64,000 nucleotides of DNA from Paulinella micropora (lineage: Eukaryota > Cercozoa > Imbricatea > Euglyphida), in NCBI GenBank assembly GCA_009731375.1, contig BJOX01000164.1, positions 771,095 to 835,094 of the forward strand, written 5' to 3'. Position 1 is the stretch's first letter, and every line of letters begins with the position of its first letter. The translations under genes were made by a program, and so were the position numbers. The notes under the pieces are model-generated. The model was given only the letters and a program-made list of their open reading frames with translations, made no database searches and was not told where the DNA came from. This document shows positions 48,769 to 60,887 of this stretch, piece by piece.

Positions 48769-48770
<2 letters not shown>
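48359..48770. other. Unexplained ~410 bp island ending in (ATT)n
   Basis: Contains a short direct repeat (CATTTACGCAAGC twice) and two related 30 bp pieces (AGAATACTTGMCACTMGTAG...AGTGGGAAGCA). The right end enters (ATT)n as the SINE families do. No ORF. Confidence 0.5.
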
Positions 48771-48824
<54 letters not shown>

Positions 48825-48845
48825 CATCATCATTATTATTATTTA

Positions 48846-48891
<46 letters not shown>

Positions 48892-48892
48892 G

Positions 48893-48957
<65 letters not shown>

Positions 48958-49031
48958 CATTATTATTATTATTATTATTATTATTATCATTATTATTATT
49001 ATTATTATCATCATTGTAACATATATATATA

Positions 49032-49123
<92 letters not shown>

Positions 49124-49125
49124 TT
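48771..49125. repeat. (ATT)n with (AGT)n and (AT)n
   Basis: ATT triplet array with internal AGT and AT blocks. Confidence 0.95.
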
Positions 49126-49197
49126 GGAGTGTTGACTGTGACATATTTGAGGGAAATCCCGATGAAAAAACCTAGTCACACTTGCTAAACAGAGTTC

Positions 49198-49606
49198 CAG
49201 CCCAATGGCCTCAAGGCGTTAAACTGTGACGCCAACTCATAACCCTTTGGTGGTAGATGCTGGGGAGAGGGTCGTTGTGCGCGTAAAAGATCTTAAACTC
49301 CGCATATGCTGGTTGATAGCCCAGGACCCAGCAGACACCAGATTGTTATGGGTGGGGTTTCGAGGCCAGCTCTAGCAACCGCGCTTGGTGTATGCACTTC
49401 ACATTCGGTGACGTCTTGCAAGAGGTTGCTGGGACTGCGGAATAACCTCGGCTTAGTGCAGTCTTGCCCTCAGGAGCTCCATCGGTGGCCCCGATCATCA
49501 GGCGAGAGACTGACACGGGGGGGTGGAGGACCTCGAACAAGGGTATTGGAGGCTTATGTCCGTTGAGGATATGCCATTAGCTGCATCAGTACGCCTCAGA
49601 TATAGT
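49198..49606 (+). mobile_element. SINE-like family 2, complete copy
   Basis: 409 bp from CAGCCCAATGGCCTCAAGGC to CCTCAGATATAGT(ATT)n. The head has an A-box-like TGGCCTCAAGGCG, and GGGTTTCGAGGCC is a possible diverged B box about 150 bp on, too far for a plain tRNA head. Copies at 6,361 and 6,674 are near-identical, which suggests recent spread. No ORF. Confidence 0.65.
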
Positions 49607-49639
49607 ATTATTATTATTATTATTATTATTAGTATCTTT

Positions 49640-51640
49640 GGTGTGATGCTTATTAGGTCTGATTATCAAAAGCAGGGAGTTCTGGGACCAATCCGTCCCG
49701 AAGGTGTTATCGACTATAAGTCTTAAGTAGTTTTCCTCGTTTTACTGTACCACCAGGATTGCCGGGCCGTACGGCGGCGCTCTTTGAAATTGTATTAACG
49801 TACTAGTAATATTGATATTACTGTAATAAATTGCCTTAAACTTGACGCGAGTCAATGATCATCTCTAGTGTTTTATTGCCATGTATTAATGTTAATAATG
49901 AGTTAATATTGTACTTTTTTTTCCATGAGGGGGGGGGGGGGATGTATTGAGTATACATCTATTATATATTAATATAATATAATAACAAGGGAGACATTAC
50001 CCCCGCCCAGATACGAGTGGAAGCTGCCGAAGCTAGGAAACGATCGCTTGGTGGCCCTTTCTGTCTAGTTGCGAATTTGCCTTCGATACTAAATAGTCAA
50101 TAGGAGATTCTCGTGCTAAATTTGAATCAAGTTGTCTCCCTGTCGTTAAAGACTATTCTCTTTCTTCAAATTTTTTCAGACCGGCTCCAACTCCACTTCC
50201 CGGAGGAATCAGGCCTATCCTTTTCCCTTTCCCGTCGTGCCACCAGCCCAGATTTTTCACTGCTCCCGCTCCCCCTTCGACACCCAGTATTGTTACCGGA
50301 TTCTGCGGCTCTTGGCCCCCCCTTCAGCACCCAGTACCGATACCTGATCCTCCGAGCGTTCAAGCTCTTTCAGCCTACGACGAAGCCTCCCCTCACTATG
50401 TCTCCCTCCTGGTGTAGCGGCTTTGCAGTCCAAGGGAACCCGCTGGTGATTTACGACCAGGAGATCGCGAGTAGGGCCAGAGACGAATCTTCCCTGTATT
50501 AGAATACTATATGGTTCCGGGTCTCGTGTGTGTATGTGTGTCACCCCGCTACTTGGACCAGTCTACGATGAAGCCGGGCCCTCCCGGAACGTCCCAGCCC
50601 ACGATGGGACTCGATGAAGATTTACGACCAGGAGACCAGAGACGACCCTTCCCGGTGTTAGAACATTATATAGTTCCGGTTTTTCTTTTATCTTCCCTTC
50701 TACCCTCCCTTTCCCTCCCTCATATCTGTTCCTCATGCTTTCTCCTACATACCACGTCGTGTATCCCATGACCGAGAGGTAGGATACGCACAGATCCTAG
50801 CGGGCAGCAACGCCTTTGGGCCAGACGCTTCCACTTCCCCACATACTCGGGCCCTGTGCCTCGATATCCCTGAGGTTGTCGGTTAAGTTACGAATCCCAT
50901 GCTCCCACTACGGGTTTGGGTAAGAGTCCTATCTTTCCTATTGACCATCAACTTTGCAACCAGACAGAAAACCTGCAACCTCACTGAGTGATTTCGAAGC
51001 ACAAGGGCCCGCCGGCCGAGGATTTGGGGTTGGGAAAGCGCTGGCATCTGGCCCCAAGGCGTGGCAGCCCGCCCGGCCGCCGGCTAGGATCTGTCGGGGC
51101 CGTCACTAGTATTATCGTAGAGTAAAAAGATTAACGAAACGTGAGAAAAACGAGAACAAGAAAACAGGAAGCCCCGAGAAAAAGAGAAAACTGTTACCGC
51201 GACTCAATATTTAATAATATAATAACTGTCTAACGACTTGTACAATGAGGAATACCTAACGTAGAAGGGACTCCGTACTCTCCAAGCCAAGGATAACGAA
51301 CAGACCGGAACATCGGGTAATGCCATTATATACCGGGTGGGCCGGCATAATCCCCTCTCCCCCTCGAGCGCCTCGTCAGGGTGCGCGAGAAGTCAAGTTA
51401 CGATCAGCCTATCCAAACCGGGATAAAATGTGAAAAATTATCACGAGTGACGGTCAATCAGACCCAATGTCCTCGGATAAAATTGCACCCCCGTGTCGAC
51501 CTAAATTCACTCATCGTCCCTCCCACCTAGTGTGAGACTATACTAGCCCCGGATAAATATTAATAATTCCATTTCCATCGGCCTCCCAAAAGGATTTTGT
51601 AGGAATTCCTTTGTATAAAAACTGCCGCTTTATGACTGTG
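49640..51640. other. Low-copy region without a recognised gene
   Basis: Mixed-composition DNA with a G tract at 49,928, a GC-rich block at 51,000-51,110 and a ~75 bp diverged direct duplication (50,447-50,525 and 50,619-50,692, both with GATTTACGACCAGGAGA and TATAGTTCCGG-like ends). Open frames are short and overlap on both strands. It could be the UTR/LTR side of the gypsy element, but no LTR pair is visible in the window. Confidence 0.45.
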
Positions 51641-51724
51641 GCTGCCTCACGTTACCCTCTGCTGCCTTATACCGATATGCCTATGTTTGACATGAGCCCT
51701 CTCATGTGAAACTGCCGACTTGTG

Positions 51725-52165
51725 AAAATTGCAAATGAATCGGTTGGTAATTTGAAGAAGTGACCGCCTTATCCAATCAACCCCCGTCAGAATAAGAAAA
51801 TTACTAATGAATCGGTTGGTAATTTGAAGAAGTGACCGCCTCATCCAATCGACCCCCGTCGGAATAAACAAATTGCTAATGAATCGGTTGGTAATTTGAA
51901 GAAGTGACCGCCTTATCCAATCGACCCCCGTCGGAATAAGAAAATTGCCAATGAATCGGTTGGTAATTTGAAGAAGTGACCGCCTTATCCAATCGACCCC
52001 CGTCAAAATAAGAAAATTGCCAATGAATGGGTTGGTAATTTGAAAAAGTGACCGCCTTATCCAATCGACCCCCGTCAGAATAAGAAAATTGCTAATGAAT
52101 CGGTTGGTAATTTGAAGAAGTGACCGCCTTATCCAATCGACCCCCGTCAGAATAAGAAAATTTTT
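51725..52165 (-). repeat. 72 bp tandem repeat, six copies
   Basis: Units start at 51,734, 51,806, 51,878, 51,950, 52,022 and 52,094, exactly 72 bp apart, >90% alike. On the minus strand one frame is open through several units (TGVDWIRRSLLQITNRF per 24 residues). The period divisible by three permits this, but no gene context supports translation. It lies downstream of the gypsy pol on that strand. Confidence 0.9.
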
Positions 52166-52240
52166 ATGAACTTATGGCCCCAGGTGACGTTGTAGTCCCG
52201 GTCGTGCTGCCCAGAAGTGACTGAAAACGTCGCTGAGAAG

Positions 52241-52302
<62 letters not shown>

Positions 52303-52617
52303 NNNNNNNNNNNNNNNNNNNNNNNNNNNNNNNNNNNNNNNNNNNNNNNNNNNNNNNNNNNNNNNNNNNNNNNNNNNNNNNNNNNNNNNNNNNNNNNNNN
52401 NNNNNNNNNNNNNNNNNNNNNNNNNNNNNNNNNNNNNNNNNNNNNNNNNNNNNNNNNNNNNNNNNNNNNNNNNNNNNNNNNNNNNNNNNNNNNNNNNNNN
52501 NNNNNNNNNNNNNNNNNNNNNNNNNNNNNNNNNNNNNNNNNNNNNNNNNNNNNNNNNNNNNNNNNNNNNNNNNNNNNNNNNNNNNNNNNNNNNNNNNNNN
52601 NNNNNNNNCCCCCCCCC
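52241..52617. repeat. Poly-C tract broken by a gap
   Basis: 62 C, then 306 N, then 9 C. On the minus strand it is poly-G. Confidence 0.95.
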
Positions 52618-53522
52618 GTGCCCGTGTTGTTATCCACGCATATATATATCCCGATCCGCATGCCGAGCGGTAAGTGTCTTGCAGTCGGCGCTCCGCCGTC
52701 TTCGCGTCCCTGCGCGGCAAAATAAAAATAGATTCCATGAGTGGCACATTCCGAGTGTACCGTGCCCTTGCTCGCCCTATAGGCTCGTTGCCCTTCCGCG
52801 GTACCTGTGGGTGTATTTGTATTACCCCCTCCCTTCTCCTCTTCTTCATCATTCTTCATCTTTCTTTTCATCTTCTCAGTCTTTCCCGTCATCCTTTTTC
52901 CGTTCGTACCCCGTACGCTTACCCTTTGTCAAGCCACCGCAGGCTGAGGGTGAATATCAATAAGTGAGCGTGAGGGTGATCAGTCCGGCAACGTCATTGA
53001 CCTCGCTCCCCGGCGGGTTAAAATATTATCCTCCAAAGGCTTATATAATATAAACCTGTCATCGCGTCCCTGCGCGGAAAAGAATTGTATCGTCGCGCCC
53101 TGCGCGAGATAAGATTATCCGTCATCGCGCCCTGCGCGGAAATCCCACCAGCCTCCGAGATAGGTAGAAGTAATTGCCGTGTAATTTCATGTGTTCGTTC
53201 GCCACCAGCACATGAAACAACATAATTAGTGTCATGGCCCTTGCATGTGTGTGTCGTGCATTTTACATGTGCTGTCGGCAACCAGCACATGAAAGTTCAC
53301 GATTAGTATCGTGGTTTCCGTACATAGCACATTATTTTTCAACAGGTTAACTTTTCCGATTCCCGTTCAGACGATGACGTCCGTACCCTCGCGGTCCTGC
53401 GGACCAAGCGATCCACGGGTATTATCAGCCGCTTCCCCCGGGCGCACCACCCCGGATTCGGTGATCTTCTTATCTTTCCATTCTTCTCTTTCTCACTCAC
53501 TTCTCATCTCTCTCTCTCTTCC

Positions 53523-53561
<39 letters not shown>

Positions 53562-53607
53562 TCCTTCCCCTCCTCGTCCCCCGCTCAGGCCCCGAGGGAC
53601 GCTTCCT
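52618..53607. other. Gene-free stretch 3-prime of the gypsy element
   Basis: Contains TCGCGCCCTGCGCG repeated about five times (52,702-53,140), a pair of TTCATGTG/CACATGAAA units around 53,190-53,295 and a (CT)n tract at 53,505-53,560. No gene. Confidence 0.5.
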
Positions 53608-54309
53608 TCACCTCGATCCCACCTTTGCTGGTGGTGCCCCGATAATCTCAAAGGGCCAGCCTCTCTCCTCCACCTCATCCCAGATGAAAGTGGGGATTCT
53701 TCGCTCTTCCGTGAGGTCAAAGGGTATGTCCAGAACCTCCCTAGGTCGCGATTGTACCCTATAAGGCGTGTGGTCCTTGTCATCCAACTGGATAGTGACA
53801 TCCCAAGTTTCCCGTTTTTGCCCCCCGTTCTCCAAAAAAACTGGACTGAACCGACGGTCCTTTTCCATGTTAGTCCCGTCATCGCTCCTCCAGAACTGCA
53901 TTACCGGAGCAATGCCCTCCGCTGCCTTGGACCTCGTGCGTCCTTCGACCCTCAATATTCGCATGACATAAAAGTCATCCAGCGTATCGTCCGAGACCTC
54001 TCTGTCCGCCGGTCGCATCAAGTAATACTTGCCGACTCTCCAGCGGATTTTATCTATCTTGGTCGGGTCGTCCAACCACTTCTCCGACTGTGGACGCGAT
54101 CCACCACCGTCCCCTCCCTCTGGTGGTGGTCTCGGACGGGCCGTCTGTGCCCGCTGCTTCTCCTCCCCCTCTTTCCCCTCCTCCTTTGTTTCCTGTCGTA
54201 GCCCTCCCTCCAAGCCCCCCGGCTCCTCCTTCCGCTCCTTAGTTTCCTCCTTGCCGTTGTCTCCTGGACCCTCGTTTGTGAGAGCCCGTTTCCAGCTCCG
54301 CAATTGCAT
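53608..54309 (-). pseudogene. Ty3/gypsy Pol C-terminal extension
   Basis: An open frame of 233 codons downstream of and overlapping in position the end of the integrase frame. The N-terminal ~75 residues are Gly/Glu/Lys/Arg-rich. Then comes a folded-looking part (VGKYYLMRPADREVSD, FYVMRILRVEG, MQFWRSDDG, WDVTIQLDD) resembling a small beta-barrel. Such C-terminal modules in other gypsy elements bind chromatin, but I cannot assign this one to a family. Confidence 0.5.
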
Positions 54310-54422
54310 CCCGCAATCTTTGTTTCTCCTCCTCCTCCGGCTCGTACAAGATCTGGTCCCTCAACCTCGCCAGCTCCTGCGCACGCTGCGAGCGAGTTTG
54401 CAACGGTGTCGGGTTGCCCCAG

Positions 54423-55616
54423 TCATCCGTCGTGCGTGCCAGTGCCTGCGCGTCCGTCTCGTAATCCAAATAGAAACGGCGAGAACTTGACCAGCCGTCG
54501 TACATGCACGATCTGTTCTTTTGGCGTTCGCTGATGGCGGATCTTGTAGTTGTATGCCGCAGTTTGCTGCACCACCTGATATGGCCCCTGCCACTTTTCG
54601 TATAACTTCGCCGACACGCCCACCGGGATGCTCGGGACGTATAACAAGACCGTGTCTCCCACGTTGAATTCCGCATGTCGGAACTTTTGCTGCCCCTTAT
54701 CGTCCTTCCTCCTCATAGCAGCCTCGCGCTGCTTCCGGACGATGTGCTCAGCCTCTGCTGTTACCCGCAGGCGGCATGCCATCAATTCTGTCGGGTCATA
54801 TAAAGCCGTGTCCTTGAAGCGATCCGTAGGTGTGTTCAACACCCTTCCATGTACCAATTGATTCGGGCAAAGCCGAACGCTTCCTCCTAAAGACGAGGAG
54901 CCCAAGTTGTTAACCGCAAACGTAAAAGACTGCACCGTCTCCGGCCATATCTTCTGGTTGTTCTGGCAATAGATTTTCAGGGACGCCTTCATCGTCTTGT
55001 GCATTCGCTCGATTTTCCCGTTTGCCATACTATTGTATGCCGTAACGCATTTCCTTTGAAACCCAAAATATGCACTGAGTTCGTTCGAGAGCCAGTTGAT
55101 GAACGAACTCCCCCTGTTTGATATGATCTTCCTTGGAACTCCGATCCTGCAGAAGACGTGATCGATCAGAGCCTTAGCGGTTGTTTGCTTGGTCTCGTCC
55201 TTAGTGGGTACCGTGATCACGTAATTCGACGCCCTGTCAATGGCCGTAAGTATGTACTTGAACCCCCCGTCTCCCGCTTCCGGTAGAGGGTCCACATAAT
55301 CGATGTGGATCGTCTCGAAAATGTCGCTCGTGACCTCGTATTGCCCCAGCAAACCCTTGGTTGCGTCATATGGTGTCTTTGCCCTCTGGCACGGCGCGCA
55401 GCCGTTGATGAACCGTTCCACATCCTTACTCATACTTCCCCAGTAGAACTTCCTTGTCAAAGACCACTTCATCCTTTCCAATCCTGGATGACTCTGCATG
55501 GGACAGTTATGTGCCCCGATCATAATCGCATGCCGTAATGCCGGTGGTACCCACACTGTCCACCTTTCCGGGTTTTCCTTGTGTCTGCCGTCCGTCCCCA
55601 TATACCAAATCAACAT
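54423..55616 (-). pseudogene. Ty3/gypsy integrase
   Basis: 397 open codons. HHCC zinc-binding: H36, H43, C73, C76. Catalytic core: D106 in IHIDYVDPLP; at the second acid the sequence is IISNRGSSF (N167 in place of Asp); E203 in KIERMH, 35 residues on. The GPY/F module is KWQGPYQVV near the C-terminus. The Asp-to-Asn change at an essential residue should abolish strand transfer. It overlaps the preceding frame by 110 bp, so a frameshift separates it from RNase H. Confidence 0.85.
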
Positions 55617-56296
55617 CCGAATACGTGTGCGTCTTCAGTTGCCGCTTCACCGCCTCAGTACGCGTTTCCGGCGTCGGGTTCTTCACGTGTTGGATCAGTG
55701 CCTTGAATTCCTTCGCCTCGCTCGTCAGGCTCCGAAACTTGTCCACCGAAGCAAACCTGATTTGCGTATCCGTCTCCAAGTCCAAAGCCACCCGGCTGGG
55801 ATGCGTCTTCTCCAACACCGTCACGTCCTCCTGTTCCGGTGACAGTTGCTCCCCTTCTGCCTTAGGGTTGACCACTACATTGCCGACCATTGGCAACTGC
55901 CGCCATGGAAACCTTGGCATTTCAATCTCCTCGCGTCCCACTCGTATTCCTCGACTGTCCTTCGCGCATTGGTCCCCGTGTTCCTCACAACACTCTCGTG
56001 GTGCCTTACTAGCCGCCTCATACAACCTAAGGTCCCTCTCATGTTCCTGTCTTTCTCCTCCCCCCGACGTACGAAACTTGTACGCTGCCAACACCTCCTC
56101 AACCGTTCATCGGCTTCTTGTCTTCAAAATTTGGTTCACGCTCTATCTGTTCCAAGTCCATGAATCCCCATACAGTCAAGACTGCCGCCGCCGTGGTGAA
56201 CCTAAATCGCGTCAGGTTTATCCCTTTCCGCTTCTCCCCATCCCATATCGGTTTGACCGTGAACACCTCTGGCGCCTGGTGTTGTTGTTGTTCCAC
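55507..56296 (-). pseudogene. Gypsy RNase H-integrase linker, in two frames
   Basis: Two open pieces (56,099-56,296 and 55,507-56,094) carry charged sequence (e.g. YEAASKAPRECCEEH, VALDLETDTQIRF) without a domain I recognise. Position and strand place them between RNase H and integrase. Confidence 0.5.
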
Positions 56297-56658
56297 CTCC
56301 GTCTTTCCCCGTGGTCCCTCCTCCTCTGCCCCCCCTTGACCGAGACTGGTGATCAGCCATAAAGTTCTCCTTTCCTTTGATATACTCTATCTGGAAGTCG
56401 TATTGCGACAACTCCTGTTGCCACCGCGCCAACCGTCCCGTATGGTCCTGTGACATCAACCACCGCAGGTTGTTGTGATCCGTTCTCACTCTCGTTTCCT
56501 TCGCCCCCCATAGATATTCCCGCAACCTCTTGAAGCCCCAGACAAATAGCCAATGCCTTCCGTTGTCTGGTGCAGTATTGCCTTTCCGCATTCGACATCC
56601 GTCGGCTAAGGAACATTACCGGTCGCAATCGCTCCTTTTCTTCCGCTTGCTGAAGCAC
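56202..56658 (-). pseudogene. Gypsy RNase H, frameshifted
   Basis: The first frame (56,353-56,658) starts VLQQAEEKERLRPVMF, then LSRRMSNAERQYCTRQRKAL, typical of gypsy RNase H. The second (56,202-56,591) continues with TRVRTDHNNLRWLM and RLARWQQELSQYDFQIEYIK, then the spacer. At least one frame change lies between them near 56,540. Confidence 0.8.
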
Positions 56659-57600
56659 TCATCCTATCGCGTAGGCCGACGCGTCCGTATCAAGAATAAA
56701 GGGTGTCTCAAAGTCCGGCAGCCTCAGAACCGTTCCATCTTCCGTTAAAGGATCCTTCAGAATCGTTTCCCGCAAATCATTTATCGCTTCCAAGACCTCC
56801 TGTCCCCACTCCTTCGGGTTCGCCCAGTCCCCTTTGAATTCCTTTATGTGTTTCCGTATAGGCTCCGCCCCATTGGCGAAGTTTGGAATAAACTCCCCGT
56901 AATACTGTGCCAACGACACGAACGAATGTAGATCGGATTTGTTCTGCGATATTGGCATGTCCGCCAGTGCCTCTCGTTTCTTAGCCACGATGGTGCACGT
57001 GCCATTCTCAATGTCGTACCCCAGATATCGGATCCGTTTTTGCATGAAGTGGCACTTCTTGGCATTAAGCCGGAAACCGAACTCCTTAATCCGCCGCATG
57101 ATGTCCCTGAAATGTTCCATATGCTCTTCCACCGAGTTAGAGTATATAATGACATCATCCAAGTACGCAAAGGCATATGTTGACGTGTCGCCATGTTTGA
57201 AGGCAAATTCCTCGTCCCGAAACTTGTGTCCCAACATCTCGGTCATCGCCCTCTGGAAAATCCCAGGTGCCACCTTGAGCCCCATCGGCAAAACCTTCCA
57301 TACGTATGTCGTCATGCCCACCATGAATGCCGTGAGGTATCGACTTTCCTCCGCCAATGGAATTTGCCAAAACCCGCTTTTCAGATCCAGAGTGGAATAT
57401 ATTTTCGCCTTCCGCAATACTTCCACCCCTCGCCGCACATCCGGCACCGGCGTTTCGATCTTCTTTATGATCTGATTGATCTTCCAGTAGTTTATGCACA
57501 TCCGCAATGTGCCATCTGGCTTCGGCGCCATCCGCACCGGCGAGGAGTATTCTGACAACCGCTTCTCTATCAGCCCCTTCTCCAACAATTCCGCCGTCAT
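56656..57600 (-). pseudogene. Ty3/gypsy reverse transcriptase
   Basis: 313 codons from ELLEKGLIEKRLSEYSSPVR to the RNase H start LDTDASAYAIG. RT motifs: KPDGTLRMCINYWKIN, D72 in STLDLKSGFWQI, LPMGLKVAPGIFQRAM and catalytic YLDD (146-149). It stops at a TGA (56,657-56,659) exactly where the conserved Ala/Gly-Val should continue into RNase H, so this is a nonsense change rather than a domain end. Confidence 0.9.
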
Positions 57601-58690
57601 CTCCTGGCAATCCTATCCTCGTGATAGCTGAGTCGAGAAGGCCGTCCTATTCCTGGTACGTCCTGCCCCATTTCCCTATAGAATCTTGCCGTGTGGTGCT
57701 TGACCGAACCTCCCTCCAACGGTCCAAACACTTCTATGTGTTGATCCATCATCGCCAAGACGTCCTCTTTAGACTTCTCACCTCCTGCCACTGCTTTGCC
57801 CGTTCCCGCAAGGCCGCCCGAGCCTTATCTGTTTCCTCCTTGATTTGTTCGTCCGTCGCCTTGCCCGCTATGTCGTCTACCGTGGCTTCTGCACCATCCT
57901 CCTCGAATTCCTCCCGAGACCGGTATAAAGTAGGCGTCTGTCTCTCCTGATCCGCATACCTTGCCAGCTGATCGATCATCATAGTTATTAGTATATTGTA
58001 TTGCATGCGTCCGATGATATACCCCCGAAATGTGTGTAAATGCATCGTCTCGGATCGCCGCCAGATCCCGGTCAAGAAGCTCCTCCCGATACTTCCTTGC
58101 CGCCTTCCGCGAACCCAATCGACACGCTATAACGAGCTTTTGTGTCGGACTCGGTATAGGGATTGGATCCTGGACCAGGAAATCCTCGATATCGTACCGC
58201 CACATTTCCGTCCGCCTGCCCACCGGCAGTACTATTGTAAAATTCCCGTGAGAAATCCGGTTCTTCAAGGCTTTCTTTATTCCCGCCACCCATAATGGGA
58301 TTGTCCCCCCACTTATACTTGAGGAACTCGATAATTCCCGTCTTCGCCTGACTCGGCTTTGCCACGTTACATACCACGTACTGTGCCATTGGCAACGTCC
58401 TGCCATCCATTTCCTTGTGTTGGTCCCCCACGTTACGACCGTGCACCGGGAAACCGTCCGTGGCCAACCTCCGTTGTTCTCTCAAGTGTTCCAGCCGCAT
58501 ATCGCATAATGCCATTATCTGATTTGGCGTCCATTCGTCCTCCGATTCGCTCTCCTCATCGATTGCCTTAGGATCCCCCACCGCAAAGACCTCGCATGCT
58601 GCCTCGTCGGCCGCTGCCTCCTCCGACATTACGACTTTCACTGCCGCAAAACTGCCAGCCTTGAGAGTGGTCCTCTGTCGACAATTGCAC
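57597..58690 (-). pseudogene. Gypsy protease-RT connector, several frames
   Basis: Consecutive minus-strand pieces (58,072-58,690; 57,825-58,320; 57,749-58,075; 57,597-57,791) each carry plausible protein (e.g. QIMALCDMRLEHLREQ; KLVIACRLGSRKAARKYREE; EDVLAMMDQHIEVFGP) and hand over to the next by frame changes. MMDQHIEVFGPLEGG resembles the region just before gypsy RT. Confidence 0.55.
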
Positions 58691-59386
58691 CATCTTGTAT
58701 ACCGGTGCGTTTTCATCCGCCCAATATCGCACCGTATACCCTGCACAGTCGATGTGCGTGCGCATTCGTCTGAGCGCGTCCAAGCTCCACAACAAGCCCC
58801 CCTTATATGCTGGTACCACCCAAAATTTGTGGATATAGACCGAGCCGTCGGAGAGCCGAAACGTCAGCAACATCGTACCCGTGATCGGTGTCGATCCCGA
58901 CACTCCACTCACCCATCCCTGCGTGTGTCGCAGTGCCTGCTGATACCACCGCTGTCCCCCATATTTGTCCTGAAATTGCTTCCCCATGACACTGATCGCC
59001 GCCATCGTGTCATTGCCAATGACCTCATCCCCGCCCAACTCGACAATCGCCACCTTTGTGTAGGCTAAAGGGAAATCAGCTCTTTTAGTTGAATTAACCA
59101 TTCTCCTAGGACTCATAGAATCCGCGCGTTCCGCGATCTTTTGGTATGTCCGGAGGAGACGTCGGTTCCGCTCCCGTTCCTTCCCCTCGTCCCCTACAGT
59201 GAGTCCCATTTTCCTTTCTGACCCCTGGTCGATATCCTTATTTATGTTCTCTCTCCTCTGATCCCCTATTTCCCGCTTCTCTCCTTTATCTTCTTTATTT
59301 CCTATTCCCCCCTGAGCTCCCTTATCGCCCTTATCGTTTATAATTCCGTTATCCTTATCCTCTGTCCTTCCCCGTTTTTCTCCCAT
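58568..59386 (-). pseudogene. Gypsy aspartic protease
   Basis: 273 open codons. After a charged N-terminus: VAIVELGG, IGNDTMAAISVMGKQF (126-129 DTMA at the place of DTGA), a hydrophobic strand block GTMLLTFRLSDGSVYIHKFW and GLLWSLDALRRMRTHID, matching the retropepsin order. Gly to Met beside the catalytic Asp is unusual and may inactivate it. The frame shifts near 58,670. Confidence 0.65.
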
Positions 59387-59393
59387 CTCATCC

Positions 59394-60887
59394 TCACGAG
59401 TCCGCTCCTCTGCCTTTTGCCGTTTGTCGTGTGCCTACCCTCTCTCCCTCTCTCGTTGCTCTTATCCGTTTTCTAGTCATTCCCCAGTCAGATCTATGGA
59501 CTGTCGTTCTTCTTTGCCATCCCCCCTGGACGGGCTGCCGTATCCCGCTCCATCTACCAGGCGGAGCATCATGCGTTCCTGCCGTCTGCGTTCCCCTATC
59601 AGCCATCAATTCCCGCCGCATACCCTTATATTCCGTATTGATATGTTTCCCTCCTGTTTTGCCTTCCCCCGTAATCACGACGTCATCTTTATCCTCACGC
59701 CGTCGCGGTCGCGCCTCTTCCTCCCTCGGTGTCCGTTCCTGTTAAAATATGCCATGTTTCCGTTCGTGTTTCTTTTCCATTTCCTTCACGGATATTATCG
59801 TACCCGATGGCGTGGGTGTGCCCCCTCCCGCCGCTCCCTGTCGCTCCGGTAGACCCGCCGTCGCCCCTGAAATCATTGCCTGTAGATCCGGGTGCACATA
59901 CGGGAAACTGTTGCCTGTTCCTTTGCTCCCTTCACCCCCTTTCCTTTCCTTCCCTTCCACCTTCTCTCCCTTATCCTGTACCTCTGAGGCCATCCCCGGC
60001 CCTGTTGCCGCCGATCGTTGTGAGCCCCCTCGACCTCCTCCTCGACCACCGCCACGTCCTCCGCCACCTCCGCCTCGTTGCCGTAACCCCGCCGCGGACA
60101 AGTACAATCCTCGATCCTTACGTTTCCATTCGTATTTCTTGATGTTCTCGGTGTTGAACCATTCCAGCTCCTCCAGTTCGTGTGGGTGAAACAGGTCTTC
60201 CAATCCTCCCAACTGCCACATACCGTGTCGAATCGCCTCCTTCAGTTCCCGTATAGCAGCGTTCTGCTCATCCCGCGAGACTTTATCCACGTTGTCGTGA
60301 TACAACGTAATGCAACATACGCCCCTGAGGCGTAAGAACCATATCCCAATCTGCCAGTAGCACGATTTACGCCAGTGGCTGTTCTCTTTCAGCGCCCTTC
60401 GCTCATATTTTGGGACTCCCGGTGCATTCGTCCGAGGGATATCTTGCCTCGTTCGAGGGATTGAGTTGATCGTCCGAGGGATATCTTGCCTCGTTCGGCT
60501 TCAACTCCCGATTCCTTGCAGCGTTCGTGTAAAAAGACGGATCCATCACATCTGGTCCGGACCCTTTCTGCCTAAACCCTCCCGCTCCATGTGCCGCGTT
60601 TACCTCCGCCGGCCGATTAAATGGATGCGGGCGACGATCCTCCCTGTGAGCCTCGTCCTCTCTCCGCCAAATCCCCTGTGCCACGTTGTTGTCGGCCACC
60701 GCCCTGTTGGCCCCTTGTACCGCCGCCACCTCCACCGGGCTGTCGTCCTCCTTGTTGCTGCCGCACTGGTGCCTTTGGCATCTTCGCCAGAATCGCTGGA
60801 TCCATCAACAGCATCTTTATTGCCTTGACGTCTTCCTGATCCATCGCCCAAGCCACCGGGTTGGTTTTGCCTTGCCATTTCAGCCAT
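59394..60887 (-). pseudogene. Gypsy Gag C-terminal, Gly/Arg-rich region in several frames
   Basis: Pieces at 60,617-60,856, 60,403-60,735 and 59,742-60,305 carry Gly/Gln/Arg-rich low-complexity sequence (RQQQGGRQPGGGGGG; RGGGRGGGRGG), typical of RNA-binding tails, and a small in-frame duplication (NEARYPSDD/NEARYPSDE). No CCHC zinc knuckle is recognisable. Frame changes interrupt it. Confidence 0.5.

Noticed and set aside
49339-49400. tRNA-like B box in SINE-like family 2
   Set aside because: GGGTTTCGAGGCC is only a loose match and sits too far from the A-box-like head.
48359-53300. 3-prime LTR of the gypsy element
   Set aside because: No matching second LTR, TG/CA ends or target duplication could be found within the window; the partner would lie beyond position 64,000.
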